DNA of 64,000 bases, from the NCBI RefSeq assembly GCF_029051645.1, contig NZ_JAACFS010000009.1:124001-188000 (forward strand), read 5' to 3'. The position numbers and the translations under genes were made by a program. Positions 26,034 to 35,002 of the stretch are shown piece after piece. The DNA is from Bradyrhizobium sp. CSA112. GTDB taxonomy: Bacteria > Pseudomonadota > Alphaproteobacteria > Rhizobiales > Xanthobacteraceae. Numbering within the stretch: position 1 is the first letter of the stretch; each line of letters begins with the position of its first letter. The notes under the pieces are model-generated. The model saw nothing but the letters and a program-made list of their open reading frames with translations, was not told the DNA's origin and searched no databases.

Positions 26034-27581
26034 CTATTCAGCCGCGCGGGTCATGCTCGGCGGCGGCGCGAACGCCGCCTCCAGCGCCTCGAATTCGACC
26101 GGCAGCATGTCGCACATAACCTGGACATGCGGAATGATGTTGGCGCCCGCGATGAAGCCGAAATCGAGCTGGTCGCGATAGCTCTGCACGGTGATGTTGA
26201 GCGCGATTCCATGGGTTGAGATCGACACCGGGAAAATGTGCAGCAATTCCGCGCCCGCGGCGTACAGCGTTTGCCGCGGCCCCGGCACGTTGGACACTGT
26301 GATATTGGCCGACGGCGGCAATACGTTCGACAAGTCCGAGCGGCTATAGAGCAGCGCCAGGATCTGCACCAGAATCGGCGCACCCAGCATCGAGACGTTG
26401 GAGACCTGCGGCATGAAGGCCCGCAGCGGATGCGACATCTCCTTGGACTTGGTGGACTGCGCGATGATCGCCTCCAGCCGCGCCTTGGGATCCTCGATAT
26501 TGGTGGCGATCGAGCAGATCATGCCGAACACCTGGTTGTTGGCCTCGGTGTTGCCCTCCTCGCGCAGCGAGATAGGCACCGCGGCCGTCATCGACTTCGC
26601 GGGCAACGCGCCGCGCTCCAATAGATAGCGCCGGACCACGCCGGAGGACAGCGCCAGCACCACGTCGTTGAGCTTGCCGCCGGATGCCTTGGCGACCGCC
26701 TTGGCCCGCGATAGCGAAATCGAGGTGCCGGCGAAACTGCGCTCCGACGAAATCGCCTTGTTCAAAATCGTCGACGGCGAAACCATGCTGGCGATGCTGT
26801 CGCGCGAGTTCGGGTCGGAGATCTTGCCGACCACGTCAGAGACGCTTTTGAGCATCGCGGGAATGCTGCCGGCGAATTTCACCGCGCTTTCGATCTGGAA
26901 CATGGCGTTGTCGAACAGGATCGATCCGAGATCGCTCTTGCCCGAGCGCGGCAGATCGAGGGTCTTCGGCGTCGACGAGCCGTCGAACGGCTGACGCCAG
27001 AGCTGTTGATAGGAATCGATCAGGTTGGCGGCGATGTCGCGCGGCTCGTTGCCGCCTTTCGCCTGCGGAAGCGGTTTCTCGACCACGCGCGGCACCGGTG
27101 TGACGTCATAGATCATGTTGGTCAGTGCCGCGCCTGCACCGCCATCGATGCAGGCATGGTGCATCTTGGAATAGAGTCCGATCTCGTTGTCCTTCATGCC
27201 CTCGAAGACATAGAACTCCCACAGCGGCCGGGCGCGGTTCAGGAGCTTGGCGTGCATCCAGCCGACGATGCGTTCCAGCGTCGCGCGGTCGTAAGGCGCG
27301 GGCAAGCTGCCGCGGAAAATGTGACGGTCGATGTCGAATTGATCGTCCTCGACCCAGGACGGATGATCGATGTCGAGCGGCGCCTTTTCCAGCCGCGCTT
27401 TGAGGATCGGCGCGATGTGCAGCCGCGAGGCGATCATCGCCTTGAAGTCCTCGAAGAAGTTGCCGCTGTAGTTCTCAGGCAGGCGGAAGATCGCCATGCT
27501 GCCGACATGCATCGGCATCTCCGGCGTTTCCAGATACAGAAACGACGCGTCCATCGAAGACAGCTTCTTGGCGTCCGCCAT
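26034..27581 (-). CDS. Wax ester synthase / diacylglycerol acyltransferase family protein
   Basis: A 515-residue WS/DGAT enzyme. The catalytic HHxxxDG motif is MHHACIDGGAG (His141, His142, Asp146). The C-terminal half has the family SNVPGPRQTLYAAGAELLHI and the ISTHGIALNITVQSY segment. These enzymes join acyl-CoA to fatty alcohols or diacylglycerol to give wax or triacylglycerol. Normal lengths are 450-510. It is followed by the epoxide-hydrolase-like gene and precedes the P450, consistent with acyl-lipid metabolism. Bases 27582-27737 upstream carry no gene. Confidence 0.9.
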   Translation of the reverse strand: MADAKKLSSMDASFLYLETPEMPMHVGSMAIFRLPENYSGNFFEDFKAMIASRLHIAPILKARLEKAPLDIDHPSWVEDDQFDIDRHIFRGSLPAPYDRATLERIVGWMHAKLLNRARPLWEFYVFEGMKDNEIGLYSKMHHACIDGGAGAALTNMIYDVTPVPRVVEKPLPQAKGGNEPRDIAANLIDSYQQLWRQPFDGSSTPKTLDLPRSGKSDLGSILFDNAMFQIESAVKFAGSIPAMLKSVSDVVGKISDPNSRDSIASMVSPSTILNKAISSERSFAGTSISLSRAKAVAKASGGKLNDVVLALSSGVVRRYLLERGALPAKSMTAAVPISLREEGNTEANNQVFGMICSIATNIEDPKARLEAIIAQSTKSKEMSHPLRAFMPQVSNVSMLGAPILVQILALLYSRSDLSNVLPPSANITVSNVPGPRQTLYAAGAELLHIFPVSISTHGIALNITVQSYRDQLDFGFIAGANIIPHVQVMCDMLPVEFEALEAAFAPPPSMTRAAE

Positions 27582-27737
27582 TTATTCCTCCCGCGGTAGA
27601 AAACGCGGCGCCTTGGCGGCGCTTCTGGCGTCTGGAATGTCTTTGTTATTGGAGCATATCCGAAAACCGCTAGCCATCCCGCATCAATTGCAGGGCGGGA
27701 CCTTTCGAGATTATGCCCTCAAGCTCAGGGCGTAGGC

Positions 27738-28538
27738 TCAGGATTGTGCATTTTCAGGGGGGCCGTAGGCAATGGCAAATGGTCCTGATCGGTCAAAATG
27801 CTTAAATTCGCCCTCGGCCTGCGCCAGACGGTCGGCCACCGCCCACAATGCAGCGGGATTTACGCCGAGCCCGATATGGCTGGCAAAGTGCACCTCGATG
27901 TTCTCGGCCGTCGCGGAGGGACGCGACAGGCTGGTGTGCCAGTTCACGATGCCGTCGGTACGGGAATAGATCGAGGTCGCCGGCACCGGCAGGTCACCGG
28001 CGATCGCCTGGCGGATTTCCAGATTATCGTCGACCGTCTCCCCCGACAGCACCTCATAGAGCCGCGTGGCGTTGGTCGCCCTTATGTCGTTGGCAAACGG
28101 ACTGCCGAGCGTAATCACCGAGCGCACCATGTCCGGCATCTGGAGTGCGAGATCGCGCGCATAGACGCCGCCGAGACTCCAGCCGACCAGGCTGACCTTG
28201 CGGCCGGTCGATTCGTGAATGCGCCGCAGGAGGTCGCGCAACGCACCACGCTTGGAGGCGACACCGCCGAAATTGCGGCCCATGTGCCACGCATAGGTGT
28301 CGTAGCCGAGTTCTTTCAGGTAGCGCCGCATCGGCGCCATCGAAAGATCGCTGGCGAGAAAGCCCGGCAGTGCCAGCACCGGATGCCCGTCGCCCTTCGG
28401 CGCGCGCAACAATAGTGGCGACAGCAGCAGGCTCGAATTCAGTTCGAACAAGCACCTCGCCTCGGCCAGCATCAGGAACAGGCTCGGCGGCTGAAGCCTT
28501 TGCTCGCTTGTCGCTGCGCCGCCGTCCGCGAGGGCCAC
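27738..28538 (-). CDS. Lipase-like alpha/beta hydrolase (paralogue of 14351-15121)
   Basis: A 266-residue hydrolase with elbow VGWSLGGVYARDLAL, oxyanion segment GDGHPVLALPGFLASD, and HFASHIGLGVNPAALWAVAD near the C-terminus with the probable His. Along its length it matches the hydrolase 12 kb away near paaX. The start is a GTG at 28538; the stop TAG of the upstream small gene shares one base with it (TAGTG), so translation is coupled. Lipid or polyester hydrolysis is plausible in this neighbourhood; the substrate is unknown. Confidence 0.82.
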   Translation of the reverse strand: MALADGGAATSEQRLQPPSLFLMLAEARCLFELNSSLLLSPLLLRAPKGDGHPVLALPGFLASDLSMAPMRRYLKELGYDTYAWHMGRNFGGVASKRGALRDLLRRIHESTGRKVSLVGWSLGGVYARDLALQMPDMVRSVITLGSPFANDIRATNATRLYEVLSGETVDDNLEIRQAIAGDLPVPATSIYSRTDGIVNWHTSLSRPSATAENIEVHFASHIGLGVNPAALWAVADRLAQAEGEFKHFDRSGPFAIAYGPPENAQS

Positions 28539-28792
28539 TATTTATTGTCCTTCTTGGCCATGCCGCCGAGACCGGCCATGGTCACGAACATATCCTGGAA
28601 ACGTTCAGCGACCTTGGGATCGAAGGTGAACCAGCTTTGAAGCAGCGACTCCGGCGAGACCTTTTCGATGTTGGCCATCACCTGCTGCTGCATCTTGTCC
28701 ATCACGGCAGTCTGCATCGGCGAGACATCGGGCAGTCCGAAAAATTGTCTGGCCTCCAGCGGCGTGCAATCGATTTCGACGTTAACTTTCAT
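28538..28792 (-). CDS. Small conserved protein of unknown function (DUF6489-like)
   Basis: An 84-residue helical protein: MKVNVEIDCTPLEARQFFGL, then a basic and glutamine-rich helix and a glycine/lysine tail. I recognise the opening KVNVEIDCTPLEAR as a widespread proteobacterial small family often named DUF6489, and its pairing with a lipase-like hydrolase or PHA genes is common. It overlaps the hydrolase gene by one base, so the pair may act together. No catalytic motif is visible. Confidence 0.7.
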   Translation of the reverse strand: MKVNVEIDCTPLEARQFFGLPDVSPMQTAVMDKMQQQVMANIEKVSPESLLQSWFTFDPKVAERFQDMFVTMAGLGGMAKKDNK

Positions 28793-28890
28793 GGACCGCT
28801 CCTTTTGCTGGCTTGCTGCAGTATCGCCACGATGGCCCGAGTCACGCAAGGACAAGAGCCGGGCCCCGGCCCTCTCAATTTCCGATATGG

Positions 28891-30144
28891 TCAACCAAAG
28901 CGTTCGACGGCAAAAGGCCTAACATCGGCAAACGGGGTTTCACCGGTCATCATTTCAGCCAACAGGCGCCCGGTTGCGGGTCCGAGCGTCAGGCCGTGGT
29001 GCTGATGGCCGAAATCGAACCACAGCCCGCCATGGCGGGGAGCCTTGCCGATAACCGGCAGCATATCAGGCAGACAGGGCCGCGCGCCCATCCAGGGCCT
29101 GGCGTCGACCGGCCCACCGAGCGGAAACAGTCTGTGCGCCCGCGGCAGGGCCCGCTCGACCTGGACCGGCGTCGGCGGCGCATCGCGGTGGGCAAACTCC
29201 GCGCCGGTCGTCAGGCGAATGCCGCGATTCATCGGCGCCAGCAGATAGCCGAGATCGGTGTCCAGCACGGGATGATTCAAGACCGCGTTGCCACGCGGCT
29301 CGAGGTGCAAATGATAGCCCCGCTTGACCTGAAGCGGGATCGAATAGCCGAGCGGCGCGAAGATCTGGTCGGACCACGGCCCCATCGCCACCACGACCTC
29401 GCGCGCCGTAATGGTGCCTTCCAGCGTCGCCACCCGCCACCGTCCGCCTGAGGGTTCGAGCGTTCGGGCGTCGCCAACCAGATAGCGCCCGCCCTTGCGG
29501 CCGAACAGCGCCGCATAGGCCTTGGCCAGCCCGCCGGGATCGGGCACAAATCCCGGAGCTGGGAAATGGATTGCGCCAGTGAAATCGCCGGTCAGATGCG
29601 GCTCGCGCGCTGATATCGCCGGCCCGTCCAGCACTTCTCCCGTCACGCCATACTGCCGGGCGCGCTCCAGATCCCGCACCGCGTCCGAAAGCGTCACCTC
29701 CGAGCGAAACAGCTTGATCCAGCCCGACCGCTGCAACAGTTCCGGAACATTGGCTTCCGCAATCAGCGCCTCATGCTCGATCAGGCTGCGCTGGATCAGC
29801 GGCAATTCGGCCATCGCACTGTGCAGTGCACGCTCCGGCGACGAGGCGAGGAAATACCGTGTCAGCCACGGCAGGAAGGCCGGCAAATCCCTGAAATGGT
29901 AACGCACCTGTGGCGCGCGAAGGAACGCGTAGCGCAGGATCTGGCCTACATCGCGCGGAAACATGTAAGGAAAGACCGAGGCGCATTCGATCAGTCCGCC
30001 ATTGCCGTAACTGGTTTCCTCGCCGGCGACCTCGTGCCGGTCGATCAGAACCACGTTCCGGCCGCGCTTCTGCAGATGTAAAGCGGCGCTGACGCCCACC
30101 ATGCCCGCCCCCAGAACGAGAACGTCGGCCTTCAGTTCCGCCAT
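28891..30144 (-). CDS. FAD-dependent oxidoreductase, D-amino acid dehydrogenase (DadA)-like
   Basis: A 417-residue DAO-family flavoprotein. The N-terminal dinucleotide fold is DVLVLGAGMVGVSAALHL, followed by the DadA-type VLIDRHEVAGEETSYGNGG and a C-terminal FAD-closing GHQHHGLTLGPATGRL. DadA enzymes oxidise D-amino acids to imino acids, passing electrons to quinone. A glycine or other amine oxidase of the same superfamily cannot be excluded. It is divergent from the peptide ABC operon with 197 bases between, so the two may share control, which fits D-amino acids derived from imported peptides. Confidence 0.85.
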   Translation of the reverse strand: MAELKADVLVLGAGMVGVSAALHLQKRGRNVVLIDRHEVAGEETSYGNGGLIECASVFPYMFPRDVGQILRYAFLRAPQVRYHFRDLPAFLPWLTRYFLASSPERALHSAMAELPLIQRSLIEHEALIAEANVPELLQRSGWIKLFRSEVTLSDAVRDLERARQYGVTGEVLDGPAISAREPHLTGDFTGAIHFPAPGFVPDPGGLAKAYAALFGRKGGRYLVGDARTLEPSGGRWRVATLEGTITAREVVVAMGPWSDQIFAPLGYSIPLQVKRGYHLHLEPRGNAVLNHPVLDTDLGYLLAPMNRGIRLTTGAEFAHRDAPPTPVQVERALPRAHRLFPLGGPVDARPWMGARPCLPDMLPVIGKAPRHGGLWFDFGHQHHGLTLGPATGRLLAEMMTGETPFADVRPFAVERFG

Positions 30145-30341
30145 CCGGCACTCCGAAAGTTTAATGTCACGTGCTTGCGCGCGCGCCTTAAGATGAAACT
30201 AGTCTTTGCCGCACCGCCGCGCAAACCGGCACGCGGTGCAGGATAATGATGCTTGCGCGGCGGCTGGACTTTGGCAACATGGCTCGGCAATATCCGCCGC
30301 CAGTTGCGGAAATTGGCGATCAAAGCGGGGAAATTGAACAA

Positions 30342-31937
30342 ATGTCGGTACGTCGGAGTTTGCTTGCAGCGGCCACGGCTTCCATTCTTGCCTTGGCGAT
30401 GGCCCCGGCATTGGCCCAGTCCTTGCGCTATGCCAACCAGGGCGATCTCAAATCGCTTGACCCGTACACGCTGAACGAGAGCACGACCCATGCGCATCTC
30501 GGGCAGGTCTTTGAGGGCCTTACCGCCCGCGACAAGGATCTGAAGATCATCCCGGCGCTGGCGGAGAGCTGGGAAACGCCCGAGCCGACACGCTGGCGGT
30601 TCCATCTGCGCAAGGGCGTGAAATTCCACAACGGCGATCCCTTCACCGCCGATGATGTGTTGTTCTCGGCGGACCGCGTACGCAAAAAGAGCTCGAACCT
30701 GCAGACCCGCGTTGCTCCCGATACCAAGGTCGTCAAGGTCGACGATTACACGGTCGATTTCATCCTGACCTCGCCTAATCCCATTCTCAATTCGCAATGG
30801 GATACGTGGTACATCATGAGCAAGAAATGGGCCGAGGCGAACAATTCCGTCGACCCGACGCCCGCCGCGGCGACGACGCCGAGCTTCGCCTCGCTCAACG
30901 CCAATGGCACCGGCGCCTTCTCGGTCGAAAGCCATCAGCCTGGCGTCAAGACCGTGTTCAAGGCCAATCCCAACTGGTGGCGCAAGCCGGAATACAACAT
31001 CAAAGAAATCGTCTTCACGCCGATTGGTTCGGATGCGACCCGCGTAGCCGCGCTGCTGTCGGGCGAAGTCGACGTCATCGAGCCGGTTCCGATCCAGGAT
31101 ATTTCGCGGGTCGATTCCAGCCCCAACGCCCAGGTGCTGAAGGGACCTGAACTTCGCACCATCTTCCTCGGCATGGATCAGGTCCGCGACGAGCTGCTCT
31201 ACTCTAACGTCAAGGGCAAGAACCCGTTCAAGGACGTCAAGGTGCGCGAGGCCTTCTTCAAGGCCATCGATATCGAACTGATCAAAACCCGCGTCATGCG
31301 CGGCCTGTCGACGCCCTCGGCGCTGATGATCGCACCGCAATTGTTCAAACTATCCGGCGACTTCACGCGGCCGAAATTCGATCCCGACGGCGCCAAGAAG
31401 CTTCTGACCGAAGCCGGCTATCCCGACGGATTCGAAGTCACGATGGATTGCCCGAACGACCGCTATGTCAACGACGCCGCGATCTGTCAGGCTGTCGTCG
31501 GCATGCTGGCCCGCATCGGCGTCAAGGTGACACTGCTGGCGCAGCCCAAGGCGCAGTATTTCGCCAAGGTGCTGAAGCCCGGCGGCTACCAGACCTCGTT
31601 CTACCTGCTCGGCTGGACTCCCGGCACGCTCGACTCCCACAACGTCCTGTATGATATCATGGGCTGCCGCGATGATCCGAAATCCAGTCGCGGCGAGGCC
31701 AATCTCGGCGGCTACTGCAACAAGAAGCTCGATGAGCTCACCGACAAGGTGCTGCAGGAATCCGACACGACCAAGCGCGACCTCCTGATCAAGGAAGCCT
31801 TCCAGATCGCGGCCAAGGATTTCGGCTACATCCCACTGCACCAGCAGGCGCTGGCCTGGGGCGTGTCGAAAAAAGTCAAGCTGAGCCAGCGCGCCGACAA
31901 TCAGGTCCTGCTCTACTGGGCGACCAAACAGGACTAG
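30342..31937 (+). CDS. Peptide ABC transporter substrate-binding protein (SBP_bac_5), system 1
   Basis: A 531-residue periplasmic binding protein. A signal peptide MSVRRSLLAAATASILALAM then APALAQ ends near residue 26. The mature part has LKSLDPYTLNE, the KFHNGDPFTADDVLFS family motif and an AYxxGxx-like C-terminal lobe. The family binds di- or oligopeptides, but some members bind opines, nickel or sugars. Start ATG 30342 gives the signal peptide at the very beginning; upstream in-frame ATGs do not. A hairpin terminator/attenuator follows at 31953. Confidence 0.9.
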   Translation: MSVRRSLLAAATASILALAMAPALAQSLRYANQGDLKSLDPYTLNESTTHAHLGQVFEGLTARDKDLKIIPALAESWETPEPTRWRFHLRKGVKFHNGDPFTADDVLFSADRVRKKSSNLQTRVAPDTKVVKVDDYTVDFILTSPNPILNSQWDTWYIMSKKWAEANNSVDPTPAAATTPSFASLNANGTGAFSVESHQPGVKTVFKANPNWWRKPEYNIKEIVFTPIGSDATRVAALLSGEVDVIEPVPIQDISRVDSSPNAQVLKGPELRTIFLGMDQVRDELLYSNVKGKNPFKDVKVREAFFKAIDIELIKTRVMRGLSTPSALMIAPQLFKLSGDFTRPKFDPDGAKKLLTEAGYPDGFEVTMDCPNDRYVNDAAICQAVVGMLARIGVKVTLLAQPKAQYFAKVLKPGGYQTSFYLLGWTPGTLDSHNVLYDIMGCRDDPKSSRGEANLGGYCNKKLDELTDKVLQESDTTKRDLLIKEAFQIAAKDFGYIPLHQQALAWGVSKKVKLSQRADNQVLLYWATKQD

Positions 31938-31952
31938 TCAGGCGTCAGCACC

Positions 31953-31991
31953 AGGTCCCGGCGGCTTAGTGGCTTCCGGGACCTTTCTTTT
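31953..31991 (+). terminator. Hairpin between binding-protein and permease genes
   Basis: aggtcccgg (31953-31961) pairs with ccgggacct (31976-31984), followed by ttcttttc. It lies inside the operon and should end most transcripts after the abundant binding protein, allowing read-through to the permeases. A gap of 105 bases separates the two genes. Confidence 0.8.
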
Positions 31992-32042
31992 CGAGGCGAC
32001 AGCGACTTGCGCCGCCGCACGAGAAAGCAGTGAAAGGAATCC

Positions 32043-33023
32043 ATGCTCGCTTTCACTCTTCGCCGCGCTATCCAGGCCATCGGCGTCATGATCGCGGTCG
32101 GCGTCATCGCCTTCTCGATGTTCCGTTTCGCCGGCGACCCCGTCAACCAGATCGTTTCGCTGGATACGCCGGCCGCTGAGCGCGAAGCGGTGCGCAAATC
32201 GCTCGGTCTGGACGATCCGGTGCCGGTGCAGTTCGCCCGCTATTTTGGCAACGCCGTGCAGTTCAAGTTCGGGGTGTCCTATCAGTTCCGCCAGCCGGTC
32301 TCGAACCTGCTGATGGAGCGGATGCCGGCGACGCTGGAACTCGCCGCCTGCGCCACCGTTCTTGCCATGGTCTTCGGCATCCTCATGGGCGTCTATTCCG
32401 CGCTGCGGCGCGATACCATTCTCACAAAGTTCTTCCAGGCCGTGTCTCTGATCGGAATCTCCCTGCCGACGTTCCTGATCGGCATTCTCTTGATCTATCT
32501 GTTCTCTGTCACGCTGGGCTGGCTGCCTTCATTTGGGCGCGGTGATGTGGTGCGGATCGGGTGGTGGACCACCGGCCTCCTGACGCTCTCCGGCCTCAAG
32601 GCGCTGATCATGCCCTCGATCACGCTCGGCCTGTTCCAGATGACCCTGATCATGCGGCTGGTGCGCGCTGAAATGCTCGAAGTGCTCCGTACCGATTACA
32701 TTCGCTTCGCCCGCGCCCGCGGCCTGACGACCCGAGCGATCCATTTCGGTCACGCGCTGAAGAACACGCTGGTTCCCGTTATCACTGTGGCAGGCCTGCA
32801 GTTTGGCTCGGTAATTGCATTTGCCATCATCACCGAAACCGTCTTCCAATGGCCTGGTATGGGATTGTTGTTCGTGCAGGCCGTCCAGAATGTCGATATC
32901 CCGATCATGGCCGCCTACCTGCTGATGGTCTCGCTGATCTTCGTCACCATCAACCTGGTTGTCGACATCCTCTACACCATCGTCGATCCGCGCCTGCGCT
33001 CGACCATCAGCCGTCCGGCTTAG
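32043..33023 (+). CDS. Peptide ABC transporter permease, DppB-like, system 1
   Basis: A 326-residue inner-membrane protein with six predicted helices. It starts LRRAIQAIGVMIAVGVIAFS, has DDPVPVQFARYFGNAV in the first periplasmic part, and the ABC coupling (EAA-type) loop RTDYIRFARARGLTTRAIHF. It forms the transport channel with the next gene. AAAGGA about 5 bases before the ATG supports the start. Confidence 0.92.
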   Translation: MLAFTLRRAIQAIGVMIAVGVIAFSMFRFAGDPVNQIVSLDTPAAEREAVRKSLGLDDPVPVQFARYFGNAVQFKFGVSYQFRQPVSNLLMERMPATLELAACATVLAMVFGILMGVYSALRRDTILTKFFQAVSLIGISLPTFLIGILLIYLFSVTLGWLPSFGRGDVVRIGWWTTGLLTLSGLKALIMPSITLGLFQMTLIMRLVRAEMLEVLRTDYIRFARARGLTTRAIHFGHALKNTLVPVITVAGLQFGSVIAFAIITETVFQWPGMGLLFVQAVQNVDIPIMAAYLLMVSLIFVTINLVVDILYTIVDPRLRSTISRPA

Positions 33024-33035
33024 GAAAGACACCAG

Positions 33036-34007
33036 ATGTCTGACGCCGTAGTCCCTCACCGACTAGAGCCGAACGCGCAAGCGTCGCGCTCCGGCCCGGG
33101 TTGGCTCAAGCGCGCGCTCGACAGCGACATCTTTTATTCGTTCCGCCGTTCACGAATGACCATGGTCGCGGCGGCCGTCACCATTCTGTTCTTCCTGCTG
33201 GCGATCTTTGCATCGCAACTGTCGGTGCAGAACCCGTTCGATCCGGCGCAACTGCAATTGATGAACTCGCGGATCTCGCCGCTGTGGACCGCCGAAGGTC
33301 AGAGCCCGTTCCTGCTCGGCACCGACGAACAGGGCCGCGACGTGTTTTCGGCCATTCTCTATGGCTTGCGGATTTCACTCGTGGTCGGCGTGCTCGGCGT
33401 GGTGCTTGCCGGCACGCTCGGCATCACGCTCGGGCTGATCGCAGGCTATTTCGGCGGCACCGTCGACGGACTGATCATGCGCATTGCCGACGTGCAGCTC
33501 ACCTTCCCTGCGATCCTGATCGCGCTATTGGTCAATGGTGTCGCCAAGTCCGTGTTCGGCAACCGGCTCGACGCCATGAGTACGCTGGCGGTGCTGGTGG
33601 TCGCGATCGGCCTGAGTTTCTGGGTGCAGTATGCCCGCACCGTGCGCGGCTCGGTTATGGTCGAGAAGAACAAGGACTATGTCGCGGCCGCGCAGTTGAT
33701 CGGCCTTCCCGCGCCGAAGATCATTTTCCGGCACGTGCTGCCCAACACGATGGGGCCGATCCTGGTGATCGCGACCATCAATCTGGCGCTCGCCATCATC
33801 ACCGAGGCGACGCTGTCGTTCCTGGGCGCCGGCATGCCTGACACCATGCCCTCGCTCGGCACACTGATCCGGATCGGCAACAACTACCTGTTCGCCGGCG
33901 AATGGTGGATCGTCGCCTTCCCCGGCATTGCGCTGGCGGGACTGATCCTCTCCATCAACCTGCTCGGCGACTGGCTGCGCGACGCGCTCAATCCAAAGCT
34001 CCGATGA
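33036..34007 (+). CDS. Peptide ABC transporter permease, DppC-like, system 1
   Basis: A 323-residue inner-membrane permease. A cytoplasmic N-terminus of about 45 residues precedes the first helix (TMVAAAVTILFFLLAIFAS). The periplasmic loop FLLGTDEQGRDVFSAILYGL and the coupling loop KDYVAAAQLIGLPAPKIIFR are typical of DppC. The stop codon overlaps the ATP-binding gene (ATGA). Confidence 0.93.
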   Translation: MSDAVVPHRLEPNAQASRSGPGWLKRALDSDIFYSFRRSRMTMVAAAVTILFFLLAIFASQLSVQNPFDPAQLQLMNSRISPLWTAEGQSPFLLGTDEQGRDVFSAILYGLRISLVVGVLGVVLAGTLGITLGLIAGYFGGTVDGLIMRIADVQLTFPAILIALLVNGVAKSVFGNRLDAMSTLAVLVVAIGLSFWVQYARTVRGSVMVEKNKDYVAAAQLIGLPAPKIIFRHVLPNTMGPILVIATINLALAIITEATLSFLGAGMPDTMPSLGTLIRIGNNYLFAGEWWIVAFPGIALAGLILSINLLGDWLRDALNPKLR

Positions 34008-35002
34008 CCGTGCCTGTCCTCTCCGTGCGTAACCTCGAGGTGGAATTCCTCACCCGCCGCAGCACGCTGCGCGCGATCAATGGCGTGTCCTTCGACATCG
34101 CCAAGGGCGAAGTGCTCGGCGTGGTCGGCGAGTCAGGCGCCGGCAAATCAGTCACCGGCCTTGCCGTAATCGGGCTGATCGACCCGCCCGGCCGCATCGC
34201 CGGTGGCGAAATCTACCTGTCGGGCACCCGGATCGATCACCTGCCGCCGGAAGAAATCCGCCGCATCCGGGGCAAGCGGATCGGGATGATCTTCCAGGAT
34301 CCGCTGACAAGCCTCAATCCGCTGTATCGTATTGGCGACCAGATCGTGGAGACGATCCGGACCCACCTGAATCTTTCGGAGACGGCGGCGCGCAAACGCG
34401 CCATCGATCTGCTCGCCGAAGTTGGAATCCCGGCGCCGGAGAAACGCATCGACGCCTACCCACACGAATTCTCCGGCGGCATGCGCCAACGCGTCGTGAT
34501 CGCGCTTGCGATCTGCGCCGAGCCGGAGCTGATCATTGCCGACGAGCCGACGACCGCGCTCGACGTTTCCGTGCAGGCGCAGATCATTTCGCTGATCAAG
34601 CGGCTCGGCCGCGATTACGGCACCGCCGTCATGCTGGTCACCCACGACATGGGCGTGATTGCCGAGACCTCCGACCGCGTGGCGGTGATGTATTCGGGCC
34701 GGATCGCCGAAATCGGCCCGGTGCAGGATGTCGTGCAGAACCCGCTGCATCCCTACGCCAAGGGCCTGATGGGCGCGATCCCGACGCTGGCCGGCGAAGA
34801 CAAGCGGCTGGTGCAGATTCCGGGTTCGATGCCGCGGCTGTCGGCGATTCCGCCGGGCTGCTCGTTCAATCCACGTTGCGCCTTTGCGTTCGACCGCTGC
34901 CGCGTCGATCGGCCGGAGCCGCTCAAGCACGGCTCGCACGCCGTGGCCTGCCATCTCTTCGATACCGCGCCCGGTGAAGCGGCGAAGGAGACCGCGGCAT
35001 GA
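34004..35002 (+). CDS. Peptide ABC transporter ATP-binding protein, DppD-like, system 1
   Basis: A 332-residue ATPase with Walker A GESGAGKS, signature FSGGMRQRV, Walker [13 protein letters not shown] and the C-terminal oligopeptide-ABC tail with [15 protein letters not shown], a Cys-rich motif. Start 34004 overlaps the permease stop codon by four bases; the longer frame is a shadow of the permease. The stop overlaps the next gene by four bases (ATGA), so the operon is translationally coupled. Confidence 0.93.
   Translation: MTVPVLSVRNLEVEFLTRRSTLRAINGVSFDIAKGEVLGVVGESGAGKSVTGLAVIGLIDPPGRIAGGEIYLSGTRIDHLPPEEIRRIRGKRIGMIFQDPLTSLNPLYRIGDQIVETIRTHLNLSETAARKRAIDLLAEVGIPAPEKRIDAYPHEFSGGMRQRVVIALAICAEPELIIADEPTTALDVSVQAQIISLIKRLGRDYGTAVMLVTHDMGVIAETSDRVAVMYSGRIAEIGPVQDVVQNPLHPYAKGLMGAIPTLAGEDKRLVQIPGSMPRLSAIPPGCSFNPRCAFAFDRCRVDRPEPLKHGSHAVACHLFDTAPGEAAKETAA

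Noticed and set aside
30132-31340. 402-codon minus-strand frame opposite the system 1 binding protein
   Set aside because: Shadow of the binding-protein gene; composition is unlike a real protein.
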